Positions 35,641-46,095 of a stretch of 64,000 nucleotides of DNA are shown here, one piece after another; position 1 is the first letter of the stretch, and every line of letters begins with the position of its first letter. The position numbers and the translations under genes are program-made. Location of the stretch: contig OZ026625.1 in assembly GCA_964020975.1 (NCBI GenBank), positions 39,859,156 through 39,923,155 on the forward strand. The letters run 5' to 3'. The notes beneath the pieces are model-generated. The model saw only the letters and a program-made list of their open reading frames with translations. It did no database searches and had not been told where the DNA came from. The DNA is from Hermodice carunculata. Taxonomy: Eukaryota; Annelida; Polychaeta; Eunicida; Amphinomidae.

Positions 35641-36450
35641 CAGTTTTGTCCACAGCTATATAACCTGTCAGATGCCACTAAAGCTAGAATCTCTGACCAG
35701 CGTGTAGCCCTATCAGTGAAGTTCAAATCATGAATATTGGGAGCAGCAATAGTAGATTGTACATAAATACATGTATTTGTGATATACAAGACACACAACT
35801 GGTCCCTATCAATGCTGTTATCCGCAGTCTTCACATGCACATATACATCACTAGGTTTTGTTGTGTATACTTATGTCAGTCATGACTGTTGCATGCTACC
35901 ATATGGTGACCCGTTTGTCATCAGTCATTGTAGTGGTATCAACAGTGACACATATATGGATCAAAGTTGCCATGACCAAATCCTGTTTGTTCGCTGAAAT
36001 TTGACATCCTGTTTTATCAATAATTCTTTCTTTCTATCTGGGCACTTCCTTTTTACATGCAGATATTTTACCATGCCAGGAGCCTTACTTTGATGCATTT
36101 TTTTTTCTTAAATTTAAAGTTAATGTTATCTGTCATGTGGCTTTTACAATTTGAATTTAAATGTACAAGGCAACAACTTTCCTTCGTAGCTTTGCTTTGA
36201 AAAAAAATCGTCTTTTCTAGTTGAAACTGATCATGCTTCACAAAAAGATTTGCAGGCTGATCCCTGCTTATCTTTCGGATCTGGTCCCTATCAATGCTGC
36301 TAAGGCTGCAATCTATGGCAAGAAGTGCTGCAGTTTGATACAAATCAACTCACATCCATACGTTGGGGGCACGTCCTTCGACTATAAAAATTTGAATTAA
36401 TCACCATTTTATCTATTGGCCCAATTCCTGGTCGTCATTCCCAAGGCAAA
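35641..36450. other. No gene recognised
   Basis: Short open frames (35779-35997 plus, 36068-36343 minus) have no known domain. The phrase CTGGTCCCTATCAATGCTG occurs at 35800 and again at 36281, with -TATCCGCAG/-TAAGGCTGCA following, which suggests an old local duplication. Confidence 0.4.
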
Positions 36451-36464
36451 AATAAAATCCCTTA

Positions 36465-36690
36465 GCATTATTATGCTCAGTTACGTCTTGGTTTTTCTCG
36501 ACCAAATTCTCATCTTTGTGTATTAAACATCCGTCAGTCTGCAACATGTGACGTTAAGATCCCAATGAAAAATATACACCATTGCTTTTTGCAATGTCCA
36601 CTCTACACCAGAGCGAATTTCTTTGGGAAAAAAGCTTGCAGTATACTGGAATCCGGAAGTGAATCCCAGCTTAGTTGTGCATATAGGTGG
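36465..36690 (+). mobile_element. LINE C-terminal fragment (zinc-motif region)
   Basis: An open plus frame reads YAQLRLGFSRPNSHL, CVLNIRQSATCDV and IHHCFLQCPLYTRANFF. This matches the C-terminal cysteine-histidine region of L2/CR1-type LINE polyproteins (xxLRxGxSxLNxHL ... C ... HxxxxCPLYxxxR). It is about 75 codons, with no reverse transcriptase beside it, so it is a strongly 5'-truncated copy. Confidence 0.75.
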
Positions 36691-37400
36691 TAATATATTG
36701 CTTATTTATTTTACATGTACAAATGATGACCTTTCCACGTGTCAAAATTTAGGTGTATTTATTGCCGTTCAAGATTTCATAAATGATTATAGACGACTTT
36801 AGTTTTACCTAGGCACCTTTATTAATTCATTGGAAAAAGACATGTCAACCTATACTATTGGAGGTTTAGGTTTTTTATTGTTATTACTATTGAGCAAAGT
36901 CATTCTGTAGAAACGAGTTGTTGTTGGCAATATGTTGTGCTGTGTGTGTGGTACATGTTGTTGTGTGTCCGTCTGTGTCTGCAGAACCTTTTTTGTATCT
37001 TGATGCATTTTTTGGTGATCTCTATCAAATAAATATATTTATACTAAAGCAACTAGTCCATCGTCTGGTTTTCCTCGTGATGACCCATAAATGGGATTCT
37101 GCAAATGAAGCGGCTGAAAGACAGCGGCCTGCCAAATGCGACACCTGGGGATCAAAAGATGAACTGTAACCTGGATTCCACCTTGGTGTTGTCATGAGCA
37201 CAATCAAACCTGGTATTTTGTTGTCTGACCAAATACCACTTCAAAACGACAACAATTTTGCTGAACTCTTAGTAAAATATATCTGCAGCTCGATGAAATT
37301 TGGAAGTGAACGACTTTAGTTAAATTAAGTGTTTTATCTTTTGTGTAAAGTGGAGTTGCGACTTTCGTTTCAGTATTATGTGATTATGTGTTGGCCAAAC
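36691..37400. other. No gene recognised
   Basis: No exon or repeat supported. The plus frame 36918-37169 starts with a hydrophobic, signal-peptide-like stretch but shows no family and no splice sites of note. Confidence 0.4.
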
Positions 37401-37412
37401 ATTTAATAGCCT

Positions 37413-37705
<293 letters not shown>

Positions 37706-37753
37706 GTGACTCTTACAGCAAGATTAGTTTTCCCAGGGAGCTTAAGATGCATA

Positions 37754-38098
<345 letters not shown>

Positions 38099-38415
38099 TT
38101 TATTGTAAATGACATGGTAGAAAACATCATTGGGACGATACAGAGCTGTAAAAATGAAAGCATAATAGTTTTAGAATAATACCAAATCACGGGCTTATTT
38201 GCAATTTTGTCGCTTTGCAAGAGGTAAAAAATAATAAGGGGGACGTTTCTTGTCAGTAAGGTGAAGTAATTTTTTTATTCCTGAAATATGTTTTAGATGT
38301 ATTGAAAATTGTTCCTCACAAGTTTTTCTATATTGCCTTTTATTTGTGCAAAAAGTGCAGTGTTTTGGACAATTCGTGTAGTTTTGAAAAGGTTCTTGTG
38401 CTGACGGTTTTTCAT

Positions 38416-39181
38416 CCTGACAGCACAGTACATAGAGGCAACACCTGCTATAGTTATACCCCTACGGATGAGCTTTGTACCTAGTGTGGAAGACTAAGGA
38501 TGTGGCAAATAATGCAAATTACAAGCAATTTGAATTCATAAAGTGTCATCTTTTTATGAACAGTCACTGTTGAGCGGTTTGGCAATTTACAATTTGAGTA
38601 TGTTTGTGATTTTGAACTGTAGTGACGTTCGTCGCTTCACATGAAGCGCATCAAGATCGGGAAATATGTAATGACTATCGATAAGATTATTGTTGCAAGG
38701 CGGAGAAAAAAAACAAAGGAAAGATTTGAAAATTGGGCCACATCAGCAAAAGCATGGGGACATCGCCGTGAACCATTTTTAACCATGGCTGCATTCTGTA
38801 AAACTTTTTCCGCTCAAACCGCTCAACAGCGACTGGTAATTTCAAAGGGCGTCTGCTTCACCCATTTCATTAAATAGTGTCCTTTCTCAGAGTATTTTCA
38901 ATGAAAATTTCAGGGATGAAATATTGGGATATCTTGTTGTTGGTCAATAGCGTCCCTATGTGTTCCTCAATCTTTTTGTCCTCCTTTCATCTTACGATAC
39001 CAGTTGACTTTGTCCATACATAGTTTTTCCCCCTGACAGCACAGTGCACGGAGGCCACAAACCTGCTATAGTTATACCCCTACGGATGAGCTTTGTACCT
39101 AGTGTGGAAGACTAAGGATGTGGCAAATAATGCAAATTACACGCAATTTGAATTCATAACGTGCCATCTTTTTATGAACAG
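38416..39181. repeat. Direct repeats of ~150 bp, 616 bp apart
   Basis: Copy 1 (38416-38563) and copy 2 (39032-39181) both start CCTGACAGCACAGT and share a long block through CCCCTACGGATGAGCTTTGT to TTTTTATGAACAG. They differ at about a dozen positions. They are too short and lack the TG...CA ends and internal genes expected of LTRs. An inverted-repeat element lies between them. Confidence 0.9.
38561..38835. mobile_element. 275-bp element with 20-bp terminal inverted repeats
   Basis: The left end CAGTCACTGTTGAGCGGTTT and the right end AAACCGCTCAACAGCGACTG are reverse complements with a single mismatch. The left end begins exactly where the two direct repeats around it diverge. No clear target-site duplication is visible, so the superfamily is open (hAT- or CACTA-like are possible). 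The plus frame inside (38641-38877) is rich in Lys/Arg and is not recognised. Confidence 0.7.
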
Positions 39182-40330
39182 ACATAGGATTTTTCATTGA
39201 ATCAATATCTGAAATGACTGATCCGTTCAATTCCATGCCCAGATCAAAATAGCGTATGCAGCATTTAAACTAAATGTGCTTTGCGGGCTATAATTCACTT
39301 CAACTAGGACAAATAGAAAAATATTCAGGCATCACACACGTAGTCATGTTTTTGTCAAAATATCATTTACAATCATCTTCTATAGATGAAATTGAAAACA
39401 GGCATGGCCTTCTTAAAACATGAACATAATGTCTCAAAGAGCTGGAACTTAGGTCTCTATTTTAGGATGTCTGTTTGAAATGTGTATTTGATTTTGAAAC
39501 TTGACTTCATTTGTTTTGATTTAATTGAATTCAAAATGTTTCGCTTTATTTTGTTTTATTATTATCATCATCATCATCGTCGTCGTCATCATCATCATCA
39601 TCATCATCATTCTGTCATCAATTATACCATTATCATTTGTACCATAATCATTTTCTTATATTTCCACTAAGTACTACTTGCGCTTGAAACAAGGACATAA
39701 ACATGAAGGGTTTCACAACTCCCTGGTGTACGTGGGTCTTCATTTGGCACAGTTTCTTGATGTGCCTGTGGTCCAGTGTTTACAAATTCTGGCAGTGACA
39801 GGCCCAGCGGCAGGAGATTGTACGGCCAGGAATTTTGTATGAACCGAGTCAGGCCACTGACTGTCGTTTATCCCCGTCCCTCCACGTATTTATGTCTCTC
39901 GTTATAATCAAGTAACCTTGCGTGTTTGAAGCTTTCCTTCACAATAATCTTGCCTGCCTTTTATGTGTTTACGTGGATTAACAATATACCAGTTTGTAAT
40001 CACAAATAAAGTAGAGACAGTTAAATACAAACAACCGATACAAAGCAGTGTGTAATGAGGCTGATCAAAATTAAATTCAAATTTAATACATCACGCCTCC
40101 GTTCATTCCTCATTTCAGACATGTGGCAGAAGTCTTGGCACCGCTAAACCCTCCACGAGAGAGAAATGTACATACGATTTTCAACTTTTTACTATTTGTT
40201 TTAGCCAATTCATTTATCTGCAAACAAAAACGGCTTTGTTCTCACACAAATATTCCCTGGTGTTTCTTTAACTTTCGGTCGACGTAGAAAAAGATGCAAA
40301 TCTGAATGTGTATGTCAGACGCACTTGTTG
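39182..40330. other. No gene recognised; (TCA)n tract
   Basis: A TCA/TCG trinucleotide tract lies at about 39558-39610. Otherwise no exon, RNA gene or transposon was supported. Confidence 0.45.
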
Positions 40331-40359
40331 GTGTAGGTGTATAGCTTCAGGTGTAGGTG

Positions 40360-41121
40360 AAGTGTACGCACAGATATATGTGTTGATATAGGTGTACATT
40401 CAGGTATAGATGTAGCAGCAGGTGTAATTGAGGCGTACGTTTTGACGTAGTTGTCGGTGTTGGTGTAGATGTAGCTGCATGTGTAGGTGAGGCATACGTA
40501 TAGACGCAGGTGTTAGTGTAGGTGTACATGTAGGTATAGATGTAGCTGCATGAGTAGGTGAGGCGTACGTATAGACGCAGGTGTTAGTGTAGGTGTACAT
40601 GTAGGTATAGATGTAGCTGCATGAGTAGGTGAGGCGTACGTTTTGACGCAGGTGTTGGTGTTGGTGTAGGTGTTCAGGTAGGTATAGATGTAGCAGCATG
40701 AGCAGGTGAGGCGTTCGTATAGACGCAGCTGTTAGTGTAGGTGTACAGGTAGGTATAGATGTAGCTGCATGAGTAGGTGAGGCGTACGTTTAGACGCAGG
40801 TGTTAGTGTAGGTGTACAGGTATAGATGTAGCTGCATGAGTAGGTGAGGCGTACGTTTAGACGCAGGTGTTGGTTTAGGTGTACAAGCAGGTGTAGATGT
40901 AGCTGCGGATGCAGGCGAGGTGTACGAAAATGGACGTGGGTGTTGGTGTAGGTGCCCATGTAGGTGTAGGTTCGGGTATAGATGTCGACGTTGATGCAGA
41001 TGTAGATTAAGTTCAGGTGTAGATAGTAATGTAAATACATATGAACCTTTAAGTGTGAGTGTAGATACAGATATATGTGTGCATGTAGGTTTTAGATCAT
41101 GGTGTATTTGTGGGTGTAGAT
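40360..41121 (-). repeat. 71-bp minisatellite (VNTR)
   Basis: About eight units start with AGGCGTACGT or a variant at 40431, 40490, 40561, 40632, 40709, 40780, 40847 and 40918; spacings are 59, 71, 71, 77, 71, 67 and 71 bp. Inside each unit is a hexamer-like GTGTAG/GTAGGT substructure. Several overlapping minus frames stay open across it and encode Thr-Pro-rich or Leu-His-rich repeats; these are by-products of the hexamer. Confidence 0.93.
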
Positions 41122-41131
41122 ACACATGCTG

Positions 41132-41720
41132 ATTACGTATAAGTGCACACAATCTGTATATAGAAATGGGTAGACACAGAAGACCAGCCAAAGTTCCTGT
41201 AAACCAAAGAATATGTCCTCCTTGTAAACATATTGAAGACGAATACCATTTTGTTATGTCCTGTAATCAATACGATATACCAAGGCAAAAATTTCGGAAA
41301 AAGATTCATGACGTTTTCGTACATCCAACATCATTCGGTGATCAAGACATGTTTAGATTTATTATGAAATTAAGTGATACGGAATTAATAATAATGTTTG
41401 AGACATATATGAAAGAATGCATTACAATACGGCAGAAACCTCTATAGCCAATATAATCAATAATATCTTTATACCAAGCGCCTTTATCTATTATGTTTTG
41501 TGTAGCATGTGCAGATTTTTTTTTCTTCTTTATTCCTTTGTATGTATCTGTTTTTGTCGCTTCTGTGACGTTTGCTTTATAACATAAATTTGTGCTGTAT
41601 GTATCATGTGTGATTTTTTTTTGTGTGTGACGTTTGCTTTATAACATAAATTTGTACTGTATGTATCATGTGTGACAAATTGCTACTTCGTATATGTGGC
41701 GCAGTCAATAAATGAAAAAA
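41132..41720 (+). mobile_element. 5'-truncated LINE insertion with 10-bp target-site duplication
   Basis: Flanked by identical ACACATGCTG at 41122-41131 and 41721-41730. It opens directly in LINE coding frame (LRISAHNLYIEMGRHRRPAK, then ICPPC, EDEYHFVMSCNQYD), the C-terminal zinc-motif region of LINE polyproteins, which ends at 41445. The 3' UTR contains a 62-bp tandem duplication (GTGACGTTTGCTTTATAACA at 41564 and 41626) and terminates in AATAAATGAAAAAA. The insertion splits what looks like one continuous GTGTAGG minisatellite. The C-terminal frame is intact, which points to a young insertion. Confidence 0.93.
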
Positions 41721-41734
41721 ACACATGCTGGTAT

Positions 41735-42480
41735 GTACGTGTATATGTATATATAGATACGGATATAGATATATCAGTAGGCATGAAATTTTACATCTAG
41801 ATTCAGATGTGGATGAAGATAAAGATATGGATGTGGATGTGTACATGTACATGTAGGTCTATAGGTGTTGATGCTGGTGTACATGCAGGTGTAGATATAT
41901 ATGTACAGATCTAGGTAAAAGTATAGGTGTAGGTTGAATATGTACGTTCAGGTGCAGGTGTAAGTGTAAGTGTACGCGTAGGTGCCGATCTATGTTCAAG
42001 TGTACATTTAAGTGCAGACGTACGGGCAGGTGTGGGTGTGTGTGGAGGTGTAGATGTAGATGTATGTGTAAATGTAAATGTAAGTGTAAGTGTAAGTGTA
42101 GGTGTATGTGTGGATGTATTTGCAGGTGCAGGTGTAGGTGTAGGTGTAGGTGTAAGTGCCGATTTATGTTCAGGCATAGGTATAGACGTATGATCATGTG
42201 TAGGTGTAGGTGTAGATGTAGGTGTAGATGTAAGTGTAGGCGTAGATGTAGGTGTAGGCGTAGGTGTAGGTGTAGATGTAAGTGTAAGCGTAGATGTAGG
42301 TGTAGGTGTAGGTGTAGGTGTAGATGTAAGTGTAAGCGTAGATGTAGATGTAGGTGTAGGTATGAATGTGTAGGTGTAGATGTTGACGTATGTGCAGGTG
42401 TAAGAGTAGGCGTAGATGTATGTTCAGGTGTTGGTGTAAGTGTAGGTGTAGGTGTATGTGCCCTGTAGGTGCAAGTGTAG
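41735..42480 (-). repeat. GTGTAGGTGTAGAT minisatellite
   Basis: A hexamer-based repeat (GTGTAG, GTGTAA, ATGTAG variants) over about 700 bp, most regular at 42200-42360. It carries long meaningless frames on both strands (Cys-Arg-rich plus, Leu-His or Thr-Pro-rich minus). Together with the 71-bp array it formed one repeat tract before the LINE inserted. Confidence 0.93.
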
Positions 42481-43340
42481 GTTAAGTATGTTCAGTATGT
42501 TGATAAGTATAATAGGTTATCTGTATCTGTGGATGTTGCTGCAAGCATCGCTAAAGATGAAGGTTTATCTGTGAATTTGTACTCAAGCGACAACACAATG
42601 AAATGTAGTCACGAAAATAAAGATACACACAAATGAATATATATGTATGCCAGACATGTAATTCGCATATTTGTAACATCTTATTTACGCATATTTTATA
42701 AACATATACATAGACAGACGAATTAATACACACGCCTCAACGCACAGGATTTGCGTCAAAATTACACAGTTTGAGCAACCGCATGGTACACTTTATTGCC
42801 TTGGTTTTTCCTTATATCTTGCATTTTCTTTTCTCTGCAAAGAAGCCAAGTTCGAAAACTGAAAAGTGATTGGTGGCTAACACTACATATCACGCCAGTA
42901 CTGTCATGTTGCCAGCGCCGGCCCAGAGGCCTTGATGAATTGGCGATAATGACCCTCTCAAATATCATTCTGGTGCTACTGAGCCGTATAATATATTTGC
43001 ACGATATAGATTGGGCGGGAGTTGGCGGCCTATGTTATGACAGGGCAATCTTACCAACTCTAAAACTGCCAGAGAAGCACAAGGAAGAGGCTTGTGAACT
43101 TGGATATGAGAGGCAAAAAAAGACGACGTTACGCGCCGATCTGAAATAATTCACGAGGTGGTTGACTTAAACTCTGATGGGATGAGTATCACAGCGTGAC
43201 AGGTTAAATTGTGCTACAATTTCTCCTATCAAATATGGGTCACAGGCAGAATGAATATTGCGCTAAGAATTGCAACCTAAAATGCGTAGGTTCAGAGCAG
43301 TCCATGATGATTTTAATTGCACCCTTCAGTTGGATTTGAT
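42481..43340. other. No gene recognised
   Basis: The plus frame 42796-43149 (117 codons) includes a hydrophobic N-terminal part and a charged C-terminal part (KLPEKHKEEACELG). No family, start context or splice sites support it as a gene. Confidence 0.4.
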
Positions 43341-43354
43341 TTCGTTGTGGATTC

Positions 43355-43467
43355 CACACACACACACATTCATACATACATACATACATACATACATACA
43401 TACATACATACATCATATACACACACACATACATACACGCACACATACATATATATATATACATATT

Positions 43468-43545
<78 letters not shown>
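43355..43545. repeat. Compound microsatellite CA-ACAT-TA
   Basis: (CA)n at 43355-43368, (ACAT)n at 43371-43411, then TA-rich sequence and (TA)n at about 43472-43545 with a TTTATTTA interruption. Confidence 0.95.
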
Positions 43546-43548
<3 letters not shown>

Positions 43549-43559
43549 AGATTTGAAGG

Positions 43560-44530
43560 ATGCATATTGTGTCAGTGTCGCGGGTAAAACAAACTCTTAT
43601 GAACTGCTTGTATTTACATGTTAGAAATAGGTAGTAAGAGTCCGGGAGTCAAAAGGATCAAGGCAGTGAGTACTGATCATGGCTACCGGATCTCTGGTGT
43701 TGATGATATAAACAGCGTTGCAGGTCATTTAGTTTGCGGGATTATTGCTTGAAATTTATACTTTGAGGGTGGATGGCAGAATCTACCATAAAATGAAATA
43801 TGAACCATTCTGCTGTCCCTGATTGTAATACATTTTTTGAGAAAAGTTGAACGTTGAATAGTGTTTTTGAAGCTTACTTTTGAATGGCAAACGTGCTAAC
43901 ATATTCCCGTTGGCTCAGGAATGTCACAAAATTATCCAAACACTGCATTCGATATGTTCAATTCTCATTGTTTGATGCAATTTCTTGGCGAAGAGGTAAC
44001 AACCAAAATAACTTCAATTTCTCTTTCAAACAAAATGACCTCTTACAAACACGATGATCTTTAAAATCTACATTTCATTCGTTTAATGTCTTCTACCTTC
44101 CCAAGTGATCACTCATTAAGTCATTCATCCATCCATTGATTGATTCATTCATTCATTCATTCCGAGATTTTATTTCCCACTCATGTCTCTCATCACAAAT
44201 TTTGATGCTCATATGCCTTTGTTTAGATTGTTTTCCTCTTTTCCCTGCATGGATACACTGACCATCGAGTACCGATGTGACATTCCACCAGACCTTGGTG
44301 ACTGTATGTACCGGTATCGTGTGAGATGCTGCGGGCCACTCCTGTGTGTTACCTGGGTCGGTAGATGAGTTCTGTCTCATTGTGATTTTGCCTATCTCTG
44401 TAACTGTGTATATTTTTCTCTAATTTCTTTTACGTCCACTCTCCCATATATTTCCCAATTACAGTGATCATCTGCGTATATTCCTTAAACTTTGGTCTTT
44501 TCACGTATTTCCCAGCCTCTGTAACCATCT
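43560..44530. other. No gene recognised
   Basis: Opposed open frames at 44153-44380 have no family resemblance. A short ATTC run lies at 44125-44162. Confidence 0.4.
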
Positions 44531-44540
44531 AACGTGTGAA

Positions 44541-45935
44541 CATCTGTGCGCTAATACAGACACATTGTCTTTTTAAGAATTAGCTACTAGTATTTCTTTT
44601 TTCTTTCTCTCTTCTTTGCAGCCATTTTTTCCAGCGTTTTTGTGGACACCACGTTGCCGAGAAATACTTAATTTTGCACAGTTATTGCTAGAGCAGTGAA
44701 ATTAAGCACCTGGTTTGGTATTGCCAACATGTTGACAATTATGCAAATTAGGGCCATTAGAAATTCTCTGGAATTTCCTGCTGCACTTAGTTGCAGTAAA
44801 TTGCAGAGGGATGAGTTACGTGTAGCGCTTTAATGACACCTTATATCCAGCGATTTTCTGGTAGTTGGCCTCGACTGCTTTATGGGTAATATTAATGATT
44901 TCCTTTCTGGCGTCCAATCTCTCCGAATCCGCGGTGCATTTTGTCTCTAACACACAATCCCTAATGATTCTTTTTCAGTTTCTCATCATTTGATCATTAT
45001 TAGGGTCTCTGCAATTTTGGTGAAAGGGTTAATCATGTGCACGACAGTAAGCCTGAATTGGTTGTTTGTCTCTCAGGCACTGTGCCTTTCTCATATGTTC
45101 TACCAAGTTGTTCTCATCGTTCCTGTCCAATTATAATATCAGATTTACGTAGCCGTTCAATTTCACAAACCTAGATAAATACACTATATTCTTGATGTTT
45201 CTTGTCTATTTGGGAGACTGTTAACTGAATCATTTCTGTTCTTTTCTAAACAGGAACTTCTGCTCTACATCCTGCCAATGATTTGTTGTTCACAGTGTCG
45301 CACACACCATGACCCCCTTCGTCCATCCAACCGATTCATTATAGTTTGGAACACAACCAATATACTTTCAAGAGACATTGCATCGGATGTAGTCCAGATT
45401 CTTAGAACCCCGATACGGAAACTAACAACATGTTCCATTTACAACATGAAATTCATTTACTGACAAGAAATTCCTGTTCATCAATAATGGAAAACTCGTT
45501 TTTGTAACTAAAACAACGCCTCTTTTGTCCCTGATAGTAACCTTAGATATTTCTAGGAGTGTGCTTTAGATAAATATGTCAGGCAATTGATATGAAGTAT
45601 GCCAAATCTGTTAATTCCAAATTGTGTCCTGGAATTTGGCTCAGAACGTGTCCATAAACTAGAAAAGAAGATTTGATTAACAGCAAATCTGCCTCTGTGC
45701 CTTCAAATTAGGAATATTGAAATGCAACAACTTTTTAACTGATCACTGGATAACCTTGTTCATCTGTTTTTCCTATAGCATATGCCTGAAAATTGTAATT
45801 GGATTGGCACTGCTATGTACAATACTATTGAAGTTATCAAAGTCTTATGTTGTGTGTATTTGCCTGATTTGCATACGTTTAAATACGACAACCAAGGAAT
45901 TCAGTGCATTGCAGTTTGTGTTCACTTCATCAGTT
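44541..45935. repeat. Dispersed GAAA-bearing repeat family, worn copies
   Basis: The hairpin end CATCTGTGCGCTAATACAGA (44541-44563) is followed by a TTTCTTT-rich run and AATTATGCAAATTAGGGCCA (44731-44751), the family's usual order. At 45659 another copy begins ACTAGAAAAGAAGATTTG with a unit to about 45930. The stretch 44790-45650 between them shows no gene. Confidence 0.6.
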
Positions 45936-45990
45936 TGAATGTTGAGGGGGTTTGAGGAAATTCAAAATACTTGACCTTTGTTAGCACATG

Positions 45991-46095
45991 CATGACCTTT
46001 GACCTTGACATGGTCTTTGACCTTGGCATGACCTTTGACCTTGACATGGGCTTTGACCCTGAAATGACCTTTGACCTTTGGCATGGCCTTTCACC
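45991..46095 (-). repeat. 18-bp minisatellite of TGACCTTTGACCT units
   Basis: Five 18-bp units (45991, 46009, 46027, 46045, 46063) plus a partial sixth. Units 1, 3 and 5 contain the exact 13-mer TGACCTTTGACCT, whose reverse complement AGGTCAAAGGTCA is the DR1 site bound by RXR, HNF4 and COUP-TF type nuclear receptors. Alternate units carry variant forms, so the array has a 36-bp higher-order period. Confidence 0.95.

Noticed and set aside
38416-39181. Paired 150-bp direct repeats considered as LTRs
   Set aside because: No TG...CA ends, no primer-binding site, no retroelement genes between them, and the interior is an inverted-repeat element.
40431-40990. 71-bp regularly spaced units considered as a CRISPR array
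   Set aside because: Units are contiguous with no unique spacers, and the window is eukaryotic.
41859-42468. Open frames of 88-158 codons in the GTGTAGG repeats
   Set aside because: They come from a stop-poor hexamer, exist on both strands at once and shift frame between repeat units.
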